Made by a program: the position numbers and the translations under genes. This document shows, one piece after another, positions 38,103 through 47,009 of a DNA stretch of 64,000 bases. The DNA lies in contig CBDBJQ010000006.1 of assembly GCA_965206405.1 (NCBI GenBank), positions 558,001 to 622,000 of the forward strand, read 5' to 3'. This stretch comes from CBDBJQ01 sp965206405. Its GTDB lineage: Bacteria; Pseudomonadota; Alphaproteobacteria; UBA8366. The notes beneath the pieces are model-generated. The model made no database searches, was not told where the DNA came from, and saw nothing but the letters and a program-made list of their open reading frames with translations. Position 1 is the first letter of the stretch, and the number at the start of each line of letters is the position of its first letter.

Positions 38103-38973
38103 CCGGCATTCCGGGGCGATAGAGCGGATCGTTGGCGAGTCGCCGCAGGAAAGCGTCGTAGGCCGCAGCGAAGACAACCACGATGACGGCGAGGCCAAGA
38201 TAGGACAGCGCGAACTCAACGAGGTTGGTCACGAGCAGGGTGGTGGCGCCGCTGGGCAGAAGCGTGGTCAGTGCTCCAACCATCGCGATGGGCACAAAAA
38301 TGCCGATAAAGACCGCGGCGATGGTCGAGAGGACAAGGAGCGCGGTCAGTCGCAAGGTGTTGCTTGATCCAAGACGCCAGATCTCGAGCAGCGACAGCGG
38401 AGAATCGACCGTTGCCGGCGGCAGCCAGAGATACAGACGGGCGGCGAGCGGCAGGCTGATGGCGATGGCCAGAAATTGCGGCAAATGCGTGCCTCTCAGT
38501 ATCGCCGGCGGTGTATCGGGCGAGGGAATGCCTATCGCTCCGATCATCGTGAAAATCGCAAGCAGCACCAACACCACGAGGGACACCGCCGTTGTCGCAA
38601 AGGCGATCAGGACCGAGCGTGCGAGAAACCTTGTCTTGCGCGTGTCCCAGCGCAGAGCCGACCACACCGTCGCGGTCTCGTTGGGAACCAGATAGGCGCG
38701 ATTCAATGCGGCCGCGAACATCGCGTGCAGGATCATCTGGGGCAGAAACACGGCGGCAAGCGCCCAGAGCGGGAATCCTGAAGATAAACCGTCGGCGTCT
38801 TTGGGGAAGATGAAGATCTCCAGGGCTGCGCTGTAGATTGCCATGAAGACCACCGGAAGCGCGGCGATGAGAACAAGGTCTCGGCGCGTTGCCCAGAGGA
38901 AGGCGAGGGCTCTGGTCAGCGTGTCCCAGACCGGAAGCCGGAACGATGCGAACGCGTCATGGCTGCCACTCAT
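38095..38973 (-). CDS. Polytopic membrane protein of unknown function
   Basis: A 292-residue protein with about six hydrophobic spans, including LVLIAALPVVFMAIYSAALE (near residue 34), SVLIAFATTAVSLVVLVLLA (near 120), LAIAISLPLAARLYLWLPP, LTALLVLSTIAAVFIGIFVP and LSYLGLAVIVVVFAAAY near the C-terminus. The arrangement resembles the membrane domain found in some glycerophosphodiester phosphodiesterase-like and YciC-like proteins, but no catalytic motif is visible and I do not assign a function. The start overlaps the stop of the methyltransferase gene by 4 bases (38970-38973), so they are co-translated. It is the first intact gene right of the island. Confidence 0.7.
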   Translation of the reverse strand: MSGSHDAFASFRLPVWDTLTRALAFLWATRRDLVLIAALPVVFMAIYSAALEIFIFPKDADGLSSGFPLWALAAVFLPQMILHAMFAAALNRAYLVPNETATVWSALRWDTRKTRFLARSVLIAFATTAVSLVVLVLLAIFTMIGAIGIPSPDTPPAILRGTHLPQFLAIAISLPLAARLYLWLPPATVDSPLSLLEIWRLGSSNTLRLTALLVLSTIAAVFIGIFVPIAMVGALTTLLPSGATTLLVTNLVEFALSYLGLAVIVVVFAAAYDAFLRRLANDPLYRPGMPGQ

Positions 38974-39917
38974 GGTTTTCTCCTGTTGGGTGGCTCTCCC
39001 CAGGTGTCGAGCGCCTCGGCGAGCGACTGGGCCGGGGCTCCAGGTCGCAACGGTTTGCGTTGGCCTGGATCCGGCCCCCAGCCGTGAAGGTAGACGATCT
39101 CGAAGGTCACCGGAATAAGCCCGTCGGCGTCGGCGAAGTTGTCGGCGTAGATTTTAGCTGTCTGCGCGAATACGCGGCGCCCGGTTGGATGCCTCTGGCG
39201 TTGGTGGAGCCCGTTGGCTTCGCCCATGCCGCCAAGATCGGCCATCAGGCGGAAGGCGTCGCTATAGGTGACGGTAATCCGGTCGGCGTCGACCACGGGC
39301 AAGGCAAAGCCGGCCCGTTGTAGCAGGGCGCCCGCATCGCGGAGATCGATGAAGGGTGACACCCGCGGGCTGACGCCGCCGCTGATCTCGCTTTCGGCCT
39401 GCGCCAGGGATTGCCGCAGCTCGGTGAGGGTAGCCCCGCCCGGGAGCGCCGCCAGAAACAACCCATCCGGCCTGAGGGCGCCGTTGATCTGGGCCAGGGC
39501 ACCTGGCAGGTCGTTGACCCAATGCAGGGACAGATTGCTGTAGACGAGATCGAAACGACGCCCGGCGAAAGGTAGCATCTCCTCGTCGGCGACGATTGCG
39601 GGCGCCGGGGCCTGCGCTGCCATGCGCGGTGACAGATCGGCATGGACGAGGAGGTCGATGGCGTTCTTGCCATCACGCCGGGGGCCGTAGCGACCGGTGT
39701 GCGATCCAAGGCAGAGAGTGGCCGGGAATGACCTGGCGATGTCGAGCAGGCGGTCGTTCAGCCTGTTGGCGACCTCGCGGAGAAGGAAATCATGCCGGTG
39801 GAACCCGTCGGCGGCGCGGTCGCGGCGGGCGCGCAACAGTGACCGGTCGAACACCCGGAGCGGGTCTGTGGCCACGCCGGGCGGCGCGGCGGCATGCATG
39901 GCGGCGCGGTGCATCAT
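38970..39917 (-). CDS. Class I SAM-dependent methyltransferase, NDUFAF5-like
   Basis: About 315 residues. The N-terminal VFDRSLLRARRDRAADGF followed by FLLREVANRLNDRLLDIARS matches the pattern of NDUFAF5-type proteins, which act on respiratory complex I assembly in mitochondria; alphaproteobacterial relatives are common. The usual SAM motif I is weak here (CLGSHTGRYGP in place of LDLGCGxG), while DLVYSNLSLHWVNDLPGAL and LFLAALPGGATLTELRQSL are clear. BioC-type malonyl-carrier methyltransferases are a second option. Start at 39917 follows GCAGGAG with very short spacing; the ATG codons at 39914 or 39899 are also possible. Neighbours give no decisive clue. Confidence 0.78.
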   Translation of the reverse strand: MMHRAAMHAAAPPGVATDPLRVFDRSLLRARRDRAADGFHRHDFLLREVANRLNDRLLDIARSFPATLCLGSHTGRYGPRRDGKNAIDLLVHADLSPRMAAQAPAPAIVADEEMLPFAGRRFDLVYSNLSLHWVNDLPGALAQINGALRPDGLFLAALPGGATLTELRQSLAQAESEISGGVSPRVSPFIDLRDAGALLQRAGFALPVVDADRITVTYSDAFRLMADLGGMGEANGLHQRQRHPTGRRVFAQTAKIYADNFADADGLIPVTFEIVYLHGWGPDPGQRKPLRPGAPAQSLAEALDTWGEPPNRRKP

Positions 39918-40120
39918 CTCCTGCGGCTGTTTGCGTGGTGCGTTTTCACGTGCAGAAAATCACGCTATCCCCTGTCCTCGGAAGGCTCAAGCGAATATCA
40001 GCGCTGCGCCGCATTACCGGCACCGATTACAGACCCTATCTCTTTGGGTACACTCGTCCCTTCGCGTCGGCTGCCGACAGGGGCCGGACAGGCTAGGCTG
40101 ACAGAAAATGGAGATTCGCC

Positions 40121-41743
40121 ATGACGAAGACAATCGATCCCGGTGCGTTGTACGAACGCCTGCTAGACGGATCGGAACTGGCCCTGATCGATGTTCGCGA
40201 GCAGGGGATATTCGCGCAGGATCATCTCCTGCTGGCGGTCAACATCCCGCTCAGCCGCCTCGACATCGACTGCGTCGACATGATGCCGCGCCGAACGACC
40301 CCGGTCGTGCTCTGCGACGGCGGCGATGACGGTCTTGCTGAGCGGGCGGCAGTGCTTCTCGCCGCCGAGGGCTGGCAGGATGTCGCTGTCCTGGAAGGAG
40401 GTACCGAGGGCTGGCGCGAGGCCGGCTATGTCCTGTTCAGCGGCGTGAACGTTCCCTCGAAGCTGTTCGGGGAGTATGTCGAGCATCGTTTCGATACGCC
40501 CCGGATTGCTGCCGCGGATCTGAAGGCGCGGCTGGATGCGGGCGACGACATCGTCGTTCTCGACAGCCGCCCGGCGGACGAGTTTCATAATATGAGCATA
40601 CCCGGTGGCATCGACACGCCGGGTGCAGAGCTGGTTTATCGGGTGCGTGACCTGGCGCCGGACCCCGCGACCACGGTCGTCGTCAATTGCGCCGGGCGGA
40701 CCCGCTCGATCATCGGTTGTCAGTCCCTCGTCAATGCCGGCGTGCCGAACCCGGTGCTGGCGCTCGAGAACGGTACCATGGGCTGGCATCTCGCAGGGCT
40801 GGAACTCGAGCACGGCGCGCAACGCCACTGTGGCCCGGTCTCCGAAGACGCCGCAGCATGGGCAGAAAAGGCCACAGCGGCGATCTCTGGGCGTTTCGGC
40901 GTGCGCACGATCGATCGCGAAACTCTTCTGCGCTGGTGGGACGAGAGTGATCAGCGAACGCTTTACGTTCTCGATGTGCGATTCCCCGAGGAATTTGCGG
41001 CGGGACATCTGCCGGGCTCCCGGTCGGCGCCGGGCGGACAGCTGGTGCAGGCGACCGACCGATACATCGCAACCCGGAATGCGCGCATCGTCCTTGTCGA
41101 CGACACCGGCGTTAGGGCCCGGATGACGGCAAGCTGGCTCGTTCAGATGGGTTGGACCGAGGCGGTCGTGCTCGAGGGTGGTGTGGAGGCCGGGCTTGGC
41201 GGCGATGCGCCGGAGAGCGGGGCCAGATCATCCCCGGTGGCCGGGCCGACGATGCCCACGGTCGATCTCACCGGGTTGCGGGAGGAGCTCGATGCGGGTG
41301 AGATGGTGCTGATCGATTGTGCTGACAGCATCACCTATCGCACCGGCCATATCCTCGGTGCCCACTGGGCAATCCGGTCGCGGCTGGAGATGATTCGCGA
41401 GCGCATCCCCGAGGCTCCGCGCTACATCGTCTGCGGCCCGGAGATCAATCTGTGCCGTTTCATGGCCCGTGATCTTGGCACCCTGACCGGCCAGCCGGTA
41501 TCCGTGTTCGAGGGCGGTGTTACGGAATGGCAGGCGGCGGGCCATGCGGTCGAGACGGGGTTCGATCGTGCGCTCGATAAATCCATCGATCGGAACTACC
41601 GCGCCTACGACCCAGTCAGTCCCGAGGAGGACGTCGAGGGCGCCGCCGAGGCTGCGATGAACCGGTATCTCGAATGGGAAATCGCCCTGGTCGATTTGAT
41701 GGCGCAGGACGGCACGCTGGTGTTTCCGGAGTTTTCCTCCTGA
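40121..41743 (+). CDS. Four-domain rhodanese-like protein
   Basis: A 540-residue cytosolic protein with four rhodanese repeats (roughly 5-105, 128-232, 262-360, 380-478). Candidate active-site positions: domain 1 Cys65 in VVLCDGGDDG; domain 2 Cys190 in the canonical loop CAGRTR; domain 3 has Asp in VLVDDTGVR, so it is probably catalytically dead; domain 4 Cys438 in IVCGPEINL. Domain 2 is the best candidate for sulfur transfer from thiosulfate or persulfide. The last 60 residues form an acidic helical tail. Start ATG 40121. It is followed at 155 bases by grxC and the Nit amidase, which suggests a thiol/sulfur-related neighbourhood. Substrate unknown. Confidence 0.88.
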   Translation: MTKTIDPGALYERLLDGSELALIDVREQGIFAQDHLLLAVNIPLSRLDIDCVDMMPRRTTPVVLCDGGDDGLAERAAVLLAAEGWQDVAVLEGGTEGWREAGYVLFSGVNVPSKLFGEYVEHRFDTPRIAAADLKARLDAGDDIVVLDSRPADEFHNMSIPGGIDTPGAELVYRVRDLAPDPATTVVVNCAGRTRSIIGCQSLVNAGVPNPVLALENGTMGWHLAGLELEHGAQRHCGPVSEDAAAWAEKATAAISGRFGVRTIDRETLLRWWDESDQRTLYVLDVRFPEEFAAGHLPGSRSAPGGQLVQATDRYIATRNARIVLVDDTGVRARMTASWLVQMGWTEAVVLEGGVEAGLGGDAPESGARSSPVAGPTMPTVDLTGLREELDAGEMVLIDCADSITYRTGHILGAHWAIRSRLEMIRERIPEAPRYIVCGPEINLCRFMARDLGTLTGQPVSVFEGGVTEWQAAGHAVETGFDRALDKSIDRNYRAYDPVSPEEDVEGAAEAAMNRYLEWEIALVDLMAQDGTLVFPEFSS

Positions 41744-41750
41744 TTCGCGT

Positions 41751-41789
41751 CTGTGCGGCCGGCCTGTGCGGCCGGCCTGTGCGGTCGGG
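41751..41789 (+). repeat. 13-bp tandem repeat after the rhodanese gene
   Basis: Unit CTGTGCGGCCGGC at 41751 and 41764, perfect, with a third diverged copy at 41777. It lies 8 bases after the rhodanese stop codon. Confidence 0.85.
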
Positions 41790-41897
41790 TCTCATGCGGC
41801 CGGGATTGCGGGGAATAGGTGGAGAGATACACTAGGCGCGGCGTGTGTTTGCGTGTGCGCGTGTATGACTGCCGTGGCGCCCGGTGCGGGAGGTTCG

Positions 41898-42176
41898 ATG
41901 ACCCAGTCGAGAATCGAGATCTACACCGATCCGTTTTGCGGCTTCTGCCACATGGCCAAACAGCTTCTGGCGCAGAAGGGTGTCGCGTATAAGGAGATCG
42001 ATGTGCTACGGGATCCGGCCCGTCGGCGTGAGATGATGGACCGAGCCGACGGCCGCCGCACCGTGCCGCAGATATTCATCGACGGAAATGGAATCGGCGG
42101 TTGCGACGAGTTGCGGGCGCTCGATACCTCCGGCGAGCTCGATACGATGCTGGAAGCTGGGGAGACGGGAACATGA
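41898..42176 (+). CDS. grxC: Glutaredoxin 3
   Basis: A 92-residue thioredoxin-fold protein with the active site CGFC at residues 14-17 (TDPFCGFCHMAKQLL), the cis-Pro loop TVPQIFIDG and the glutathione-binding GGCDELRAL. It reduces protein disulfides with glutathione. The start ATG 41898 is preceded by GGGAGG, a strong ribosome-binding site. The stop overlaps the Nit-type amidase start (ATGA), so the two are coupled; this glutaredoxin-amidase pairing is common in alphaproteobacteria. CGFC, where many Grx3 have CPYC, is a minor variation. Confidence 0.93.
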   Translation: MTQSRIEIYTDPFCGFCHMAKQLLAQKGVAYKEIDVLRDPARRREMMDRADGRRTVPQIFIDGNGIGGCDELRALDTSGELDTMLEAGETGT

Positions 42177-43033
42177 GCGATCCACTCAGGGTTGCCTGCG
42201 TGCAACTGACGTCAACGACGGATGTCTCGGAGAATATCCGGATTTCGACGGAACTTGTTCGCGAGGCGCAGGCCCAGGGTGCCATGCTGGTTGGACTTCC
42301 CGAGGTGGTCAATCTCGTCCAGCGAAGCCGGCGCAAGAGCGCCGAGGTGGTCAACCTCGAGGGAGAGGATCCGGCACTTGCCGCTTATCAGGCGCTGGCC
42401 GAGGAACTGGGAATCTGGCTGCTCGCCGGATCGCGCGTGGTCCGGATTGCCGATGATGACCGCTATGCCAACCGCTCCAGCCTGATTTCTCCCGAGGGCC
42501 GGGTGGTCGCTGCGTATGACAAAATTCACATGTTCGACGTCGATCTCGAGGGCGGCGAGAGCTTCCGGGAATCAAAGGCGTTCCGTCCCGGCGGCGACAG
42601 CGTTCTGGCGCGGACGCCGTTTGGCATGCTTGGCTTGACGATCTGCTATGATGTGCGCTTCCCGCACCTCTACCGCAAGCTTGCCCAAGCCGGCGCGGAA
42701 ATCTTGTTCGTGCCTTCAGCCTTCACGCGTCAGACCGGACGGGCCCACTGGCATATCTTGTTGCGTGCCCGCGCCATCGAGACCGGTTGTTTCGTGGTCG
42801 CACCAGCCCAGTGCGGCGATCACGAGGATGGCCGGGAGACCTATGGCCACTCGCTGGTGGTGTCGCCCTGGGGAGAGGTGCTCGCCGATGGTGGCGAGAC
42901 GCCGGGGGTCGTCATGGCGGAACTCGACCTGTCCCAGGTCGCCAAGGCCCGGCGCATGATCCCCGCTCTGCACCACGACAGGGATTTCACGCCACCTGTC
43001 GAAGTAACTCCGTGCCAGCAGCCGAAAGGCTGA
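42173..43033 (+). CDS. Nitrilase-superfamily amidase, Nit1-like (deaminated glutathione amidase type)
   Basis: A 286-residue C-N hydrolase with the full catalytic triad E44 (GLPEVVN), K117 (YDKIHMFDV) and C158 (LTICYDVRFPHLYRKL). The sequence around Cys is the Nit1/Nit2 pattern. Such enzymes hydrolyse deaminated glutathione or omega-amidated 2-oxo acids, a metabolite repair role. Coupling to grxC supports a link to glutathione metabolism. The start overlaps the grxC stop by 4 bases. Beta-ureidopropionase and other nitrilase branches are less likely because of the short length and missing insertions. Confidence 0.9.
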   Translation: MSDPLRVACVQLTSTTDVSENIRISTELVREAQAQGAMLVGLPEVVNLVQRSRRKSAEVVNLEGEDPALAAYQALAEELGIWLLAGSRVVRIADDDRYANRSSLISPEGRVVAAYDKIHMFDVDLEGGESFRESKAFRPGGDSVLARTPFGMLGLTICYDVRFPHLYRKLAQAGAEILFVPSAFTRQTGRAHWHILLRARAIETGCFVVAPAQCGDHEDGRETYGHSLVVSPWGEVLADGGETPGVVMAELDLSQVAKARRMIPALHHDRDFTPPVEVTPCQQPKG

Positions 43034-43062
43034 TTTCGGCGCAAGGCTGATCCCGACGCCAC

Positions 43063-43659
43063 TTATTCCACGGGCGCCCTGAAGACGACGCGCTGGAGGA
43101 TGGCGGCGGGGTCCGGCCGCAGGCCGTGCTCGTAGGCGATCAGGGTCATGCCTCGGCCGAAGGCCCGGCGCAGCTCCCCTTCCTCGAGCAGATAGTCAGG
43201 ATTGCGGGGGCGACCGAATCGCTCGTTGCCCCGCGCGAAGGTCTCGTAGAGCAGAAATCCGCCCGGGGCGAGCAGCCGGGGCAGTTCCGGCAGCAGAGGG
43301 CGCCACAGATAGGACGTGGCCACAACCATGTCGAACCGGCCCGGCAACAGCGGCAAACCGGCCTCGGTCTCGAGATCGGCGGCGATGATCCAGGCGCCGC
43401 CCCGGCTGGCAAGGTCGGCGACGCTGGAGATGTTGATATCGAGAAAGAGCACCCGGCACCCATGATCGAGGAACATCCGGCCGTTGCGCCCATGGCCGCA
43501 GGCGAGGTCGAGAATCCGGGCGCCACGCGGCGCCAGCGGTGCGAACCGGCGCACCCAGGGCGAAGGCGGGGCGGATTTTCGCCCAAAACCTGGCTCGGAA
43601 GCGCCCGGCCCGGAGGAGGGGGGATCCATGTCAGCCGGAGGGTATGGCTTGGAAGGCAT
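43063..43659 (-). CDS. Class I SAM-dependent methyltransferase, TehB-like
   Basis: A 198-residue protein with motif I ARILDLACGHGRNGRMFLDH and later FDMVVATSYLWRPLLPELPR and LLYETFARGNERFGRPRNP, a set found in small TehB/UbiE-like methyltransferases of unknown substrate. I chose ATG 43659, which follows AAGGGA by 7 bases; 43629 and 43695 are alternatives. It is convergent with the amidase gene (29-base gap) and divergent from the DUF1178 gene. On the minus strand TATACT occurs about 40 bases upstream (43704-43699) and may be its -10. The target cannot be inferred from sequence. Confidence 0.82.
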   Translation of the reverse strand: MPSKPYPPADMDPPSSGPGASEPGFGRKSAPPSPWVRRFAPLAPRGARILDLACGHGRNGRMFLDHGCRVLFLDINISSVADLASRGGAWIIAADLETEAGLPLLPGRFDMVVATSYLWRPLLPELPRLLAPGGFLLYETFARGNERFGRPRNPDYLLEEGELRRAFGRGMTLIAYEHGLRPDPAAILQRVVFRAPVE

Positions 43660-43752
43660 GCGGGAATCCCTTGCGCGCAAGCGGAAAAGTGTCATTTAGT
43701 ATAGTGTTCACCGCCGGTTTGGGTCCGCCCAGTGCGGCGTGGAGGTATTGCA

Positions 43753-44163
43753 ATGATCTCGTTCAATCTCCGCTGTGCCAACGACCACGTTTTCGAGGCG
43801 TGGTTTCCCCACAGCGAAGCCTATGAAAAACAGGCGCGCCGGGGCCAGGTGACTTGTCCCCGATGCGGCGATACCAAGACCGTTAAGGCGCCGATGGCTC
43901 CCAACATCGCCTCGGGCAAGTCTCGTGAGGGGAAACCCTTGGCGCCGGCCGAGCTCCGCGAAGCGATGGCCAAGCTGCGTGTTCATGTCGAGGCCAATTG
44001 CGACTATGTGGGGCGCGAATTTCCCGAGGAAGCCCGGCGCATCCACTATGGCGAGACCGAAACCCGCGGCATCTATGGCGAGGCCAACCTCGAGGAGGTG
44101 CGGGAGCTGCAGGAAGAGGACATCGAGGTTCTTCCGATCCCTTCAGAGCGCGCCGACAACTGA
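43753..44163 (+). CDS. DUF1178-family protein
   Basis: A 136-residue cytosolic protein opening with MISFNLRCANDHVFEAWF and carrying a C2C2 pair (LRCANDH and TCPRCGD) that looks like a zinc ribbon. The C-terminal half has the conserved VGREFPEEARRIHYGETETR. GGAGG lies 7 bases before ATG 43753, deciding the start. DUF1178 genes often lie beside the Nit-type amidase and glutaredoxin genes in alphaproteobacteria, as here with one methyltransferase gene between. No established activity. It is convergent with ubiG, 23 bases apart. Confidence 0.9.
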   Translation: MISFNLRCANDHVFEAWFPHSEAYEKQARRGQVTCPRCGDTKTVKAPMAPNIASGKSREGKPLAPAELREAMAKLRVHVEANCDYVGREFPEEARRIHYGETETRGIYGEANLEEVRELQEEDIEVLPIPSERADN

Positions 44164-44186
44164 CCGTCGTCAGTCGCTGACTGCCG

Positions 44187-44930
44187 CTAGTCGCCGCCTT
44201 TTGCGGCATAGGCCATGTAGTTGACGGCAAGGTTTTCCGGATCCAGCCGCCAGCTGTTGTCAATCGGGTCGTAGACGACCCCGGCCAGTTCACGAATTTC
44301 GAGGCCTTGCGGCCGCAGTCTGGCAGCGAGTTCCGACGGTCTGACGAATTTCCGCCAGTCATGGGTGCCGCGCGGTACCCAACGCAACACGTACTCCGCC
44401 CCGACGATCGCGAGCAGAAAGGATTTTGCGGTCCGGTTGAGGGTCGAGAGGATGAATGCGCCGTTCGATTTCGCGAGCCGGCTCACGGCCTCCAGGAACA
44501 CGCCGACATCGCCGACATGCTCGACGGCCTCCATGCACAGAACGGCATCGAAACATCGCTTTTCCGCCACCAGCGCTTCGGCCGTGGTCGCGTGATAGGC
44601 GATATCCAGGCCCGCTTCGACGGCATGTGTCTGGGCAGCCTCGATGTTGGCCTCGGAAGGGTCGACGCCGATGACCTTGGCGCCGAGGCGGGCCATCGGC
44701 TCGGTGAGAATACCGCCACCGCAGCCGATATCGAGGATGGTGAGCCCTCGGAGCGGGCGCTCGGACATCGGATCCCGGCCAAAGTGATCGCACAGTCGGT
44801 CGCGGATGAAGGCGAGGCGTAATGGATTGAGCCGGTGCAGGGGGGCGAAGGCACCGTCCGGGTTCCACCATTCCCCGGCCTGGGCTCCGAACCTGGCGAT
44901 TTCCTCGGCGTCGATGCTCCGGTCCTGCAC
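44187..44930 (-). CDS. ubiG: Ubiquinone biosynthesis O-methyltransferase
   Basis: Performs the two O-methylations in ubiquinone synthesis. The family start IDAEEIARFGAQAGEWWNPD is present, with motif I ILDIGCGGGILTEPMARLGA, then VIGVDPSEANIEAA, LCMEAVEHVGD and the C-terminal HDWRKFVRPSELAARL. I chose GTG at 44930, preceded by GGGAG, giving 247 residues, the normal UbiG length; longer in-frame starts (44981, 45062) would add basic low-quality sequence. It is divergent from lysC. UbiE or other methyltransferases are excluded by the tryptophan-rich start and length. Confidence 0.92.
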   Translation of the reverse strand: MQDRSIDAEEIARFGAQAGEWWNPDGAFAPLHRLNPLRLAFIRDRLCDHFGRDPMSERPLRGLTILDIGCGGGILTEPMARLGAKVIGVDPSEANIEAAQTHAVEAGLDIAYHATTAEALVAEKRCFDAVLCMEAVEHVGDVGVFLEAVSRLAKSNGAFILSTLNRTAKSFLLAIVGAEYVLRWVPRGTHDWRKFVRPSELAARLRPQGLEIRELAGVVYDPIDNSWRLDPENLAVNYMAYAAKGGD

Positions 44931-45097
44931 CCTGTATTTGCTCCCATTGCGCGTTGCTGTGCGGTATTGCGCCCGCCGCATCTGGCCGGCGCGGCTTGTA
45001 TTTTCATGTGCTCGCGAGTATGGATAGGCTCCCTTCGGGAGGCAAACGAGGCCGCTCCGCACATTGCGAGCCGGTCCTCTTTGCCGAGGTTCATTCG

Positions 45098-46318
45098 ATG
45101 TCTCGCATTGTTCAGAAATTCGGCGGAACCTCCGTCGGCGATGTCGAACGCATCCGCCGTGCTGCGCAACACGTCAAGGCTGAAGTCGATCGGGGCGAGC
45201 AGATCGCCGTCGTTGTCTCGGCGATGGCCGACACGACCGACGATCTTGCCACTCGGGTGAACGCCATAAACCCGATGCACGACGCGCGGGAATACGATGT
45301 CGTGGTCTCCTCGGGCGAGCTCGTCAGCTGTGGCTTACTTGCCCTTGCTCTTCAAGATCTCGGGATCCAGGCGCGCTCATGGCTGGCCTGGCAACTTCCG
45401 ATCGAGACTGACGGCGCCCATGGCCGCGCTCGCATCCGCAACGTCGGTGTCGAGGAAATCTCGCGGCGTATGACCGGCGGTGAAGTTCCAGTCATCCCGG
45501 GGTTCCAGGGCATCACGCCTGATGGACGCATCGCCACGCTTGGCCGCGGTGGGTCGGACACAACCGCTGTTGCTCTGGCGGTTGCGCTGGAGGCGGACTG
45601 CTGTGACATTTACACCGATGTCGACGGCGTTTACACGGCGGATCCGGATATCGTCGCCGGGGCGCAGAAGTTGGGCCGGGTGACCTATGAGGAAATGCTG
45701 GAGATGGCATCGCTGGGCACACGGGTGCTGCATACCCGTGCGGTCGAACTGGCAATGGGTCACGGCGTTCCCCTCCATGTCCGCTCCAGTTTCGATGGTG
45801 GCGATGGCACCCTTGTTGTTGATGAGGATCAGATCGTGGAACAGCAGATAGTCAACGGGATTGCCTATAGTCGGGACGAAGCCCGGTTGACGATCGTCGG
45901 GGTTCCGGACCGTCCCGGGATTGCCGCGGCGATCTTCGGCCCGCTCGCCGAAGCCAGCGTTAGTGTCGACATGATCGTCCAGAGTACGACCACTGACGGT
46001 GCCCTGGCCGACATCACCTTCACGCTTGGCAAGGCCGATTTCGACCACGCCATCCACCTTCTCGAGGAAGCGCAGTCGACGATCGGATACAGCGAGATCA
46101 TCAGCGACCGCAACGTCGTCAAGGTTTCGGTTATCGGCGTCGGTATGCGCAGTCACGCCGGGGTCGCCCAGAAGATGTTCAGCACCCTTTCGGAGAAGAG
46201 CATAAACATCCAGGTGATATCGACCTCCGAAATCAAAACCAGTGTGCTGATAGCCGAGGAATACGCCGAACTGGCGATCCGGGCCCTGCACACCGCTTAC
46301 GATCTCGATGCCGCATAA
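45098..46318 (+). CDS. lysC: Aspartokinase
   Basis: Phosphorylates aspartate, the entry step to Lys, Met, Thr and diaminopimelate. The kinase domain starts SRIVQKFGGTSVGDVERIRR and includes IPGFQGITPDGRIATLGRGG, SDTTAVALAVAL and YTDVDGVYTADPDIV. Two ACT regulatory domains occupy the C-terminal third (VGVPDRPGIAAAIFGPLAEA and VIGVGMRSHAGVAQKMF), so feedback inhibition is expected. GAGG lies 8 bases before ATG 45098. At 406 residues it is a monofunctional class enzyme with no homoserine dehydrogenase fusion. Confidence 0.95.
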   Translation: MSRIVQKFGGTSVGDVERIRRAAQHVKAEVDRGEQIAVVVSAMADTTDDLATRVNAINPMHDAREYDVVVSSGELVSCGLLALALQDLGIQARSWLAWQLPIETDGAHGRARIRNVGVEEISRRMTGGEVPVIPGFQGITPDGRIATLGRGGSDTTAVALAVALEADCCDIYTDVDGVYTADPDIVAGAQKLGRVTYEEMLEMASLGTRVLHTRAVELAMGHGVPLHVRSSFDGGDGTLVVDEDQIVEQQIVNGIAYSRDEARLTIVGVPDRPGIAAAIFGPLAEASVSVDMIVQSTTTDGALADITFTLGKADFDHAIHLLEEAQSTIGYSEIISDRNVVKVSVIGVGMRSHAGVAQKMFSTLSEKSINIQVISTSEIKTSVLIAEEYAELAIRALHTAYDLDAA

Positions 46319-46442
46319 CGATTTCGCTGGGGGACAAGCGGCCTCGCCGGAGATAATGGCTTCGCCGGGGCCGGCGGTGGTCTCCGGTGCGGTGTGGCGA
46401 TATGATTTTCGGTGGAAAATCTGGCGCGCCGGAGCAGCATGA

Positions 46443-47009
46443 ATGTCTGAAGAAGCGGAAGCCAAAACCGAAGGGGAAATCGAGGCGGAGTCAGGGCCGG
46501 ATTGCGCCGCATTACTGCGGCAGCGCCGCCAGGAATTGGGCTGGAGTCTCCTCGATGTCGTATCGGCGCTTAAGATCAGTCACCAGAAGCTCGAGGCGCT
46601 CGAGTCTGGCGACACATCGGAATTTATAAATACCCAATACACGATTTTATTCATACGCAGCTACGCCAGGCATCTCGGTCTCGATGCAGATGATATGGCG
46701 CGCCGCTTCAGGGAGGAAGCGGATAAGACTCCTGACCGGCTTCCCTTCATGCAACCTGTGGAAGAGGTCAAGGAGACGCGGTCGAACTGGTGGCTGGTCC
46801 TGGCCGCCGTAGTGATCCTGATCGGGATCTACGGCATGTGGTCGTGGCTGCTGGAGTCTCCGATGCCGGGAGGCGGTTCGTCGACGGGTTCCTACCAGCC
46901 CGGCGTTTTCTCTGTGTTGGAGGCAAGAGACTGGGGGTGGAACGGAATGGTTCCGGCCTTGGCGACTGCCAGGATATGGTTGCAGCTTTCCCGCTCGATG
47001 TCAGGCTGA
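46443..47009 (+). CDS. Short RodZ-like protein: HTH domain plus one membrane span
   Basis: A 188-residue protein. Residues 20-95 form a RodZ-type Cro/CI helix-turn-helix (LRQRRQELGWSLLDVVSALK, KLEALESGDTSEFINTQY, LFIRSYARHLGLD). One hydrophobic helix follows (WWLVLAAVVILIGIYGMWSW, near 115-135), and then only 50 residues. Full RodZ proteins carry a C-terminal DUF4115 beta domain that I do not find here, in this frame or in neighbouring frames up to hisS. The domain pattern suits a cytoskeletal or cell-shape protein with a missing periplasmic part. GGAG lies 10 bases before ATG 46443. hisS starts 4 bases after the stop. Confidence 0.8.
   Translation: MSEEAEAKTEGEIEAESGPDCAALLRQRRQELGWSLLDVVSALKISHQKLEALESGDTSEFINTQYTILFIRSYARHLGLDADDMARRFREEADKTPDRLPFMQPVEEVKETRSNWWLVLAAVVILIGIYGMWSWLLESPMPGGGSSTGSYQPGVFSVLEARDWGWNGMVPALATARIWLQLSRSMSG

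Noticed and set aside
44931..45062. Longer ubiG start at 45062 or 44981
   Set aside because: These would add 17-44 basic residues outside the UbiG family and leave almost no room for a lysC promoter; GTG 44930 has a ribosome-binding site and gives normal length.
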